The position numbers and the translations under genes were made by a program. Below the pieces are notes generated by a model. That model saw nothing but the letters and a program-made list of their open reading frames with translations, made no database searches and had not been told where the DNA came from. DNA of 64,000 bases, taken from the NCBI RefSeq assembly GCF_954871325.1, contig NC_088778.1, forward strand, positions 21,189,120 to 21,253,119, read 5' to 3'. How positions within the stretch are numbered: the first letter of the stretch is position 1; the number at the start of each line of letters is the position of its first letter. The stretch is from Gordionus sp. m RMFG-2023 (Eukaryota; Nematomorpha; Gordioida; Chordodea; Parachordodidae). Below, piece after piece: positions 56,216 to 64,000 of this stretch.

Positions 56216-57690
56216 GATTATGATATGAATCAATATTTATAAAATATTCTTTTTTCCATAAGTGTGATTTAAAGGTTGATAAGGTAAAAAATATTTGGAA
56301 CTATTACTATGAAATTAAAAATAAAGTAATATTACCAGATAAATTTATACTAGATTGTTTTATTCATAAAAAAGAAAAATCTTAAATAATGAGCATAAGG
56401 CTATCATTGATAATAAATCAACTCAAGAAAAAAAGAGATGGATACCTTGAAAAATTATAGGATGTTAATATTAAAGAGAAAGATGCATTGGATCCAGAAT
56501 TACAATTACATAAAATTTCGGAATAGTATTTTTTAAAATTTATGAAACGGAAGCATAAAACTTCAAAACTCTCCCTTAGTGGTTAGCTTTTAAATTTATA
56601 CTGATAAATATGTTTTAGCCAATAAAAATAGAAATAGATTATAAATTAATTTAAAATGCTACATTTTAACAAAAGAATTATAAAAATTGGTCAGTTAGAA
56701 AGAACGTGGTTACGGATAAGCAATGGTATGGTTAGCATCTAAATATATAATCTAGCCTAAGTATTTTCTGTATGCTGCGAAAATAAATCACTTTCGCAAT
56801 ATCTCCCCAAATATGATAAAGAAAAAAGATATCAAAACCTATTCATTTGATAAATTAATTTATCACACTGACACCTAGAATCATAGTTTAAAATATGTTT
56901 TAAATATTCCAGATGTAAATATAAAATTGATAGATATTATAAAGGTTGTTAATTAGGATTCATATAAATCGGTTAATTAACCCAAAAGCTTTAAATAATG
57001 AATTTCTGACCGAACTTTTATATATACAATATTGTAATATTCCAGGAGAATTTCGAATCTCTAAAATTTAAATAATTTTCTAGAGGCGATTAAATTTGAA
57101 AAAATTTGATCGAAAATGTGGATTCCAGCATATGTAGAGTGCCTATACTATAAATTTCAGACAATTTTACAATTAAACTACTCTTAATTTGTATTAATTT
57201 TTATACTGAAAAGTTCATGGCAAAAATTGCCTGAACTTTTAAGGGTTATAATCGGGCAAATCAAATTTATTAAATGTAAACATCGTCTCCTCAGCAATAA
57301 TCTTAAACATTGAGGGATTCCGAATTCTCATGGATTCCACTCGCTAAAACTGATGGCTCGAGGGGTAAATAAATTCGACAGCATGTGAAAACTCCTAATT
57401 TATCTAAGCTTTAGATATAAAAAATAATCCCCCCCCCTCCATTTGAACGAGTCAGCCAACATGACATATATATTTATAAGTGAAATTATAAATCTAATCA
57501 GTGTTTAATCGGGACGCAGGCCCAAGATGATTGACTATTTTTTTTAGCAAGCATATTTTAAACTTTATTTTTTTCGTCTATTTTGTAATAATAATGTTTG
57601 CTTTTTAAAAAATGTTAAAGTGAGAGTTCTTTTTGAATACCCAACAATGATAATTTTTATTTTGTAATAATGGATTGAAAAATCAATTAC
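56216..57690. other. AT-rich region; coding-like scraps and a palindromic-MITE remnant
   Basis: A plus-strand stretch at 56,270-56,380 reads KVDKVKNIWNYYYEIKNKV, then LPDKFILDCFIHKK. The family is unknown and there are stops soon after. At 57,155-57,235 TTTCAGACAATTTTAC faces AAGTTCATGGCAAAAATTGC, the inner arms of the 52.6-kb MITE family. A C run lies at 57,430-57,437. Confidence 0.35.
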
Positions 57691-58236
57691 CTTAGACATG
57701 CGCGCTTTATGATTGAGCCCGCTCAAAATATGGGATTTCAAATGCCGAATAAAGGTTAAAGAATTTTTCTTGTTTTCCTCGAACCAATTTTTGAAATTAA
57801 TTAACCATTCCGAAGGTGGAATCATAACATAACCATCAATTATATCGCCTGATATTTCACCACCACTTGCTTCGAAAATTTCGCCTTGACCCTCTTCTTT
57901 TTTTTTATAATATTTCTGACTATCTTTGTCATTGCGTTTATCTCCATCTTTTTGGTGAGAATGGTCTACCTTATTACCTGAATCTTTACCTTTTTCCCCT
58001 CTGAAATACTTGAACACTATACATACGAGTAATATTACCAAAATGGCCAATAGAATCCAAAAGACCAATAGCAGATCTAATAAATCGAACCTAGCAAGCA
58101 AGTAATTAGATGAATTTGAAGGTGTCGATTCATTTTCAACGTTTAATAATTGCTGATGGTTAGTAAGGAGTTCTTTTATTTTTAGTATAGTTTCTTTTAT
58201 ACGATAAAAAACCAGTTTTGCAGTTAAATCTGCCAT
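57691..58236 (-). CDS. First or early exon of a single-pass membrane protein, unidentified
   Basis: On the minus strand ATG at 58,236 opens 182 codons that end at a good 5' splice site (GTCTAAG then GTAATTGA, 57,691). Residues 1-52 are a helical, Lys/Leu-rich N-terminal part. Residues 53-76 (LLDLLLVFWILLAILVILLV and on) form one membrane helix. It is followed by KYFRGEKGK, a highly charged Lys/Asp/Glu/His-rich linker (to about residue 115), and then a more ordered end with IDGYVMIPPSEWLINF and KSHILSGLNHKARM. The positive side after the helix suggests that the C-terminal part faces the cytosol. There is no cleaved signal peptide. ATATTTAG just before the ATG could also be a 3' splice site, so an upstream exon is possible. 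I do not recognise the family. The next exon was not found. Confidence 0.6.
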
Positions 58237-59610
58237 CTAAATATCTGAGATTATAAATATAATAGTATAAATTATATTTGAAATAGTCAACATTTAATAT
58301 GCCATATATAATATTTTACTTATTTTTTTTACCTATAATTCATCTATCCTACGTTGATATTTCGTGGAGATGGTTACTATGTTACAACTTTTACATATCA
58401 TATTCTATTCCATTTAAACTATTTTTTTATTATTATATTTTTTTATATCAAATGAGGTTATATACTACTTTCCATGATAAAAAAAAATATTTATATATAC
58501 TATAAAAATACTCTAACAAATGTTCATTTAACTACAATAAAAAATTAATTTATAAAAAAACAATTTTAAATATTTTGTAAAAAGAAATTTAAATTATCAA
58601 TAAATTTATTTATAAACGTGATAAAATTTAATCTTAACACAAATACTCCGAAAAATATTAGTATTGTTTCGTTTATTCTCCTCTAAAAAATCTCGATATA
58701 ATAGGGAAGAAACAAATGTGTTTTTAATAATTTTATTTTAATGATGATCAGTTATTGTTTTTCGATATAAAATATTGATAAATATATCTATCTATTATAT
58801 TTTTTTTAAAAAAACCATCAAAATCAAAAGATTTAATGATAATAATGATTTTTTTTTAAAAAATAACAATACTTATATTTAAATTGTAAAATAACAAAAT
58901 GCTAGGAATAAATGAGATCAATAAATCGATTATCTGTTTAAAAACTAATAGCATAATAAATTTAGATGGGTACAAATTTATTTATGAACATAATTATCTT
59001 AGATTAACGATGACATCTTTAATAAATTAATTAGGTAAATATTAAAATATATGCGGCAAATAAATTATAAAAACTTTCTCTAGATTTTATTTTAAATATT
59101 TATTTTGAACATAAAAGTGAAATTTTTACACCTCTTAAGCTTGCATAAAATTTGAATAACAATGTATATTAACTTGAATAATATAAAGAGTTTCCTTGAC
59201 TATACCTAAAAATAAAATTCAATCCCAATTACAATTTCATAATATATTTTAGTATATAATATTCGATCATTTTCATATGTATATTTTTAAAAAAAAAAAT
59301 CGATAATACTTCCCTTTTCAGTTTTCTTCTAAAAAATGTATTAAATTATTATAAAATTTTTCTCCCCTTTTTATTAATCTAGTATATAATATTTATAGTA
59401 TTATTAATCAATAACAAACCTATAATAATAATAAAAAAGAGTTCTATGAAATCTCAAATTCATAAAGAAACCCGCCATTAAAATAAACTTTTCTAGATAT
59501 CATAATTATTTTATCTTTGGTTTTACCTTGTTATCAACCTCCATAGGTATAATTTAATTGTTCAATTACATTCATTCATCATCTTATTTCAAAACTTATA
59601 TCAGTGACAT
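58237..59610. other. Very AT-rich spacer, nothing recognised
   Basis: This is one of the most AT-rich parts of the window, with long A or T runs. It may be upstream or regulatory sequence of the membrane-protein gene. No motif can be singled out. Confidence 0.45.
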
Positions 59611-59941
59611 CAGACCAGACTTGCATATCAAGCCTGAAGAAGGGTGAAATATAAATTTAAAAATTGGGACCATGCCTACCCTAAAAGTAGTTTCTACAAG
59701 ACATAATCCAGGCCTGATCGATTTAGAATTTTTTTTATGATACCTATTAATCTCAAAAATAGTATATTATATTTAATATTCATTTACTACAATTTATAAA
59801 TACGGCAAAAATTATAAATAAAATTTTAAAATCAAAATTTTAAAAAATCGGGCAACAAAATAAATTATATTTGGGTCGAGTTTAAAAATGAAGAGAAAAT
59901 AAAGATCAGGCCAGGCTTAAAAATTTGATCTTTGGTCACTG
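59611..59941. mobile_element. Short hAT-like MITE (331 bp)
   Basis: The left edge CAGACCAGACTTGCATATCA then AGCCTG mirrors the right edge (reverse complement CAGTGACCAAAGATC then AAGCCTGGCC). Flanks AGTGACAT and GTTTACAT match at five of eight positions, consistent with a decayed target duplication. It is non-coding. Confidence 0.5.
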
Positions 59942-60464
59942 GTTTACATTATTACATTATTATATTTATATAACGGAATAACAAATGAGGGTACATAATA
60001 TACATATAGGATATAAATATAATATAGGCTATTTAAAAATGATGTTTTTTAAACATGTGTAATATGAAATATTTAGGTATAGGTTGCGGAATTTAAATAA
60101 TTTGCAATTCTACCAATCTAAATTTGTTCATTCACCTATTCCAATAAAATTCTAATTACTTCTCGAATCACCTCTGATTACTCGTTAAATAAGTCAAAAA
60201 ATATTTTAAAATGTACATTTTTAATTTTCAATATAAATATTTTTATTTTAAACTTTTCTGATAATAAAATCTTTTTTAAATTTTCTAGTAATTAATTTCA
60301 GCTTTGATGGATATCCACTTATTTTATCTTAATTTTTTATAATAAAAAATATTGATGAAGTGTCACTTGCTGTAATAAGTTTAATCATGGCAATGAGTAT
60401 TATTTAGATTGATTACTCATGCATCATAATTTAAAAGCTAACGATATTTTAGAAATATTAACTC
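59942..60464. other. AT-rich spacer, nothing recognised
   Basis: CACCTCTGATTACTCGTTA near 60,169-60,187 recalls the GTTACTCG patches. Nothing else was seen. Confidence 0.4.
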
Positions 60465-61015
60465 TTATATTTGAAGTCATAGGATTATGTATACTGAGCG
60501 TGGAGGTAACGAGGGTAGTCATAAGGTTTGGTGCGCCAGCCAGCTCTGTGTTGGGATTAGGAGAAGTAGCCTTGTTGAGTACTGATGAAGTAGAAGACCT
60601 AAAATAAAAATACACAGAGTACACATGTCAATATAGATATACCTGTGGTCTGAGGATAGATGGGTCTTAAGGACTGTTGAAGTAGAGGACCTAAAATAAA
60701 AAAGCACAACGCATATGGCACATGTCAATATGGATCTTTCTTCCTCAATTTTATTTATGTAAGCCATGGCAAATATCGTCAAATTGAATCCAGCTTACAA
60801 ATTAATGTAAAAGAATAATTATCATTTAAATATTAAAGTGAACGTAAAATATGGCGAAAGTGAAAAGGGTGCTTATCCACAAACAATGGCCCTTTTATAG
60901 GTTTTTTTTATCGATTACGTTTGCTAATATTCTTAGCCAATCATAAAATCTGAAACGCGGGATCGTCATGAGTCCTTTTTTATCAGCTAATTCTCTGTCT
61001 TCGAATTAGCGCAAC
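60465..61015 (-). repeat. LTR-like direct repeat, copy 1 (gypsy-4 family)
   Basis: It matches 61,559-62,010 in order and orientation over most of its length (TATATTTGAAGTCATAG, ACGAGGGTAGT, GTCAAATTGAATCCA, CGGGATCGT). On the minus strand it carries ACCTATAAAAGGGCC, a TATA-like box, and a downstream AATAAAAT motif, as expected of an LTR. It includes an internal duplication of about 100 bp (AGTAGAAGACCTAAAATAAA near 60,589 and AGTAGAGGACCTAAAATAAA near 60,682). It is a retroelement fossil. Confidence 0.65.
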
Positions 61016-61558
61016 TAACAGTCTTTTTAAGTTATAATTATTATTATTGTGATTCGTTATGAGGTTTAATATTGGTAATCGTGCTCTATTTTCATTACGG
61101 CGCTTAACTCTAGGGTTTCCTCTACCTTGGATCGAAAATTGGTGTGTCCAGTTGTTATTATCTACCGTTTTATTCGAGGGCAAATTACCACAGCTCCGGA
61201 TTGTGTGGATAAGAATATATTCCACCTGAGCCAATGTGGCAATGCTGCGTCATTGTTACCAGTATAGCAAAATATGCTATCAACTCTCCATCTTCCTGCG
61301 TGTGAAGACGTAGTAGGTTGATCCTAAGGTCTATGGTGTCAACTATTCATGAATCTTGATAATGTCCTCCAATTGCGGTCCAGTATTATCCTCGGTGCGA
61401 ATCTCTTTTTAGTAAATTCTATATTATCGCCCCGCACGAAGCGAAAATTTTACTGACATTTCATTTGTTTTTATTTATGATTCGTAACTTATTCAGCATG
61501 TTTCAGGAGACTAGTCTTTTCGGGTATAGGTCCGGGCCATTGTAGTTATTGTTTCACT
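61016..61558 (-). pseudogene. Retroelement internal scrap between two LTR-like repeats
   Basis: It lies between the two LTR-like repeats and is read on the minus strand. A frame at about 61,234-60,983 contains NNNWTHQFSIQGRGNPRVKR, basic and Asn-rich, possibly the start of a gag, but the family is not certain. A TGGCCCGGACC motif shortly after the upstream LTR-like repeat may be a primer-binding site. It is broken. Confidence 0.4.
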
Positions 61559-62010
61559 GTTATATTTGAAGTCATAGTATATGGAACATAGAACGAGGGT
61601 AGTTATAAAATTTGGTGAGCTGGCAAGCTTTGGGTGAAGTAGGAGGAATAGCTTTAATCATTGAGGACTGATGAAGTAGAAGGCTTAAAATAAAAATTAT
61701 GTAAGCCTTAAGGATTCGTGAGTTTGAAGAACTAAAATGTCAGTAAGAATCTTTCCTTCTTTATTTTATTTATGTAAAAATATAGCAGGTTATACTATGC
61801 AATAGTAAAGGTCAAATTGAATCCAACGTACAAAATAAAGAAAGTAGACATAAAATAAGGGGAAAGTGAAGAAGGTGCTTTTACAATCAATCCCGTCCTT
61901 TTATAAGTTTTATTTATCGTTTATGAATGCTAATCTAACATAGAAACCAGGCGGGATCGTTATGTTTTCTTTTTCATCAACCAATCATGTGTTTTAGATT
62001 TAGCGAAACA
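61559..62010 (-). repeat. LTR-like direct repeat, copy 2 (gypsy-4 3' LTR)
   Basis: On the minus strand it starts near TGTTTCGCTAAATC and ends CTTCAAATATAACA, with a TATA-like CTTATAAAAGGAC and an AATAAAATAAAG signal. It lies downstream of the gypsy-4 pol remnants on the same strand. Confidence 0.65.
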
Positions 62011-63823
62011 CCATAAGCTACACACAAATATCAATGTGGTAAAAAATATTGTTATACAAAATAATAACCTTTGTTCGACAAGAATTAAAATGGTTACTTT
62101 TTTATCACTTTCGAATTTTGTATGGCTAGTTAATTGTGATAACAAAAAAGGGGTCAATTAAATTATTTTAAATAAATATTTTGTAAGCTCAACACTATAA
62201 TAAAATAATGTAATCAAATATTTCAAAATTTATTTTATCCCTTCGAAAATCTCTATAAAAAACATGTTATTGAATAACTTAGGATTATTTTCAGTGTTTC
62301 ATACAAACAGGACTGGACACGTGATGTAACCCGTCAAGTTTTGCACTAATCAAGTCCAACATTTAAGCGCTTCTAGTGGGGAAAGCGATATGAAAGTACT
62401 TAACTAAAATATTTTCTTATTTTTCACACACTTTATAAACATTCCAATTTATTTTTTTAGTTTATTCACGCTAATGGATTAACTGTAGACTTTCCAAATA
62501 TGTTGTCCTAATAATTTCTCTATATTATTTTAGGTTCTTCTCTAGTTGATCGTCATGTTTTCTTTTATTTTTCCCATATACTATCGACGTCATACGCATC
62601 TTCTCCTTTTTTCATAATTACTGTATCAGGTACCCCCCCCCCTTCCAGATGTATTTTATTTATAAACCATATCTTCGCATATTTTTTATCGCGATAAAAT
62701 TTTGCCCATATTTCTGCCTGAATTTCTACCTCAGGGGATTTGAGCATTTAGCCTATTCCGGGTCATAATTTGCATCGTTGGTGACCTTCTCGTTGCTGAA
62801 CGCTTATATTAGTATTTGAGCCATATGATTTTTCATATCTTGTTTTTGACTTCGCCTGCATGGTATGCAACGTTCCTCTCACTCTTTCACTTATACTGTT
62901 GGTTTTCAGTTTATAAGGGCTTAAAGTAATGTGTTTAATATCATTAAATCTATAAAAGTATGTTTACCATTGTCGATTACAATATTTCTTGGAACACCAA
63001 ACCTTGCGATATGATCTCTTACATTAATTATGTAATCCATATATATTATATATTAAGTTTACTTCACCCCATTTTGAATAAGCATCTATTGTCACTAACC
63101 AATCCTTTCCAGTATATATCCGGCCAAATCAAATCATTCCTAAGGTCGTTCTTATATATTCCAAGAATAAAGTGTGACTTGGCATTTCCTTGGTATTCCT
63201 TGCAATTTTTTAAAGAACTTTTCTATATTTTGATCTAATGATGGCCACCATACATAATGATACATTATTGACCGTGACCGGTCATCCAGGATGACTATAT
63301 CATATTTCTAATATACATATAATATTGATATGATTAGTCTTTCTTGCCTATATAAATAATTCGCTTTAGAACGATTTTTTCTCTTTACAATTATATAAAA
63401 ATAATTCTTTAATATTTATATTTTCCAATGCACATTTAAAATATATATTAGTTAATTGAATTTTGCGGTACATCCTTTCTTCTGACATGCGCCATCTATT
63501 CCTGTAAATTATTAAATCATCTAGCATTGCTGTTCGAATTTTTTTGTTTCGCCTAGTGTTCCTGATTTTGATGTGTGCCCCTACGTAACGTAATAGTACT
63601 CTATGTTTTTTCTTTCTTCCCGCGCGATATAATTTCATAATTGTAGTTGCCTAGTTTAAGTGCCCATTGTACCAACTGATTATTCGTCAATTTTGATAGA
63701 CTATACTTGACCCAAATATTCAAGTGGTTTGCGGTCTGTATGAAGTAAACGTTTTCCCACAAATAAATACATATGGAATTTGTGAAAGGCAAATATTAAA
63801 GGCTACAGCTTCACGGCTTATGG
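61559..63823 (-). mobile_element. gypsy-4, broken Ty3/gypsy fossil running off the window
   Basis: Minus-strand parts in order are RNase H (about 63,820-63,600, with ending SKLTNNQLVQWALKLGNYNY), a linker (about 63,600-63,370), the integrase core (about 63,110-62,820, with GKDWLVTIDAYSKWGEV, FGVPRNIVIDNGKH and a SISERVRGTL region), the integrase C-terminal region (about 62,750-62,560) and a probable 3' LTR (62,010-61,559). The order is that of Ty3/gypsy. It is broken with many breaks and looks older than gypsy-1. The rest should lie beyond 64,000, past the insertion at 63,824. Confidence 0.75.
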
Positions 63824-64000
63824 CAGTGACATATCTAGGATTTCGTTTCGGAGGGGGCTAAATAATAAATCGCATAATATTTGTATGGGGGGAGGGGGGG
63901 GTTTCAATGTTTTCCTTGATTTTTCTCTAAATATGCCATTGATAAGAGCAAACAATTTTTTCGCGATTAAGACCTTTAAGGACGCATAAGCGATAAAGCG
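63824..64000 (+). mobile_element. Left end of a hAT-type element inserted in gypsy-4
   Basis: From 63,824 the sequence reads CAGTGACATATCTAGGATTT followed by two G runs (GGAGGGGGC and GGGGGGAGGGGGGGG), the same style of end as hAT-5 and the G-run MITEs. It abruptly replaces the gypsy-4 RNase H coding sequence, so it is a later insertion. The far end and any TSD lie outside the window. Confidence 0.6.

Noticed and set aside
60424-60782. Overlapping frames of 60-87 codons on both strands
   Set aside because: They lie in the LTR-like repeat and its internal duplication, and repeat the same peptide (FYFRSSTS), so they are not genes.

Overview
The window is about 64 kb of very AT-rich eukaryotic DNA, probably from a metazoan. 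The reasons are a split, C2-domain-encoding gene with short AT-rich introns (GTAT-type donors, TTAG/ACAG-type acceptors), no bacterial-style gene packing, no Shine-Dalgarno-led operons, and a load of metazoan-type transposons (several hAT lineages, pogo/Tigger, Tc1/mariner, an OTU-bearing MULE and Ty3/gypsy relics). Composition, motifs and structures were read by eye. No database search was run, so the species is not named. A run of ten N (8943-8952) marks one assembly gap.

Layout: 1-5.0 kb holds a decayed hAT (hAT-1, 1316-3868, with TIRs and a decayed 8-bp target duplication). 5.0-8.4 kb is a Ty3/gypsy fossil with short LTRs (gypsy-1). 9.2-10.9 kb is a pogo/Tigger element whose transposase carries a C-terminal PHD-like zinc domain. 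11.0-11.5 kb is the BED-finger end of another hAT. 12-17 kb holds gypsy pieces (gypsy-2 and a gag scrap) and a purine-biased stretch. 17.1-17.9 kb is a nested foldback structure with two oppositely oriented tRNA-like units. 18.3 kb has a Tc1/mariner scrap. 19.7-20.5 kb is a non-autonomous hAT (hAT-3) with a perfect 8-bp TSD. 22.7-24.2 kb is gypsy-3 on the minus strand. 25.7-29 kb holds MITE ends and a degenerate hAT transposase (hAT-4).

31,094-37,001 is the most complete system here. It is a 5.9-kb Mutator-like (MULE) element with terminal inverted repeats of about 450-680 bp built of GCCGAGCGATATTTA-like subrepeats, a perfect 8-bp flanking duplication (ATTACGAT), and a minus-strand gene that couples an OTU-type cysteine protease domain to a DDE MULE transposase, broken by about three frameshifts.

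Host genes are few. A C2-domain protein gene lies on the minus strand at 42.5-44.6 kb, with five exons whose phases agree. A Ser/Arg-rich exon lies at 38.4-38.7 kb, a single-pass membrane protein first exon at 57.7-58.2 kb, and a weak C1-like zinc exon at 29.7 kb. All are on the minus strand. Nothing proves they belong together.

45.6-49.4 kb holds hAT-5 (minus strand, p52rIPK/ZMYM-like transposase remnants) and hAT-2, a 1.7-kb internally deleted hAT with a perfect TSD and GC-rich CCCGGCC ends. 52-57 kb is a patchwork of palindromic MITEs and hAT tails. 60.4-63.8 kb is a minus-strand gypsy fossil (gypsy-4) with LTR-like direct repeats. It is interrupted at 63,824 by the end of one more hAT-type element that runs off the window. 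Most of the remaining sequence is AT-rich and unassigned.
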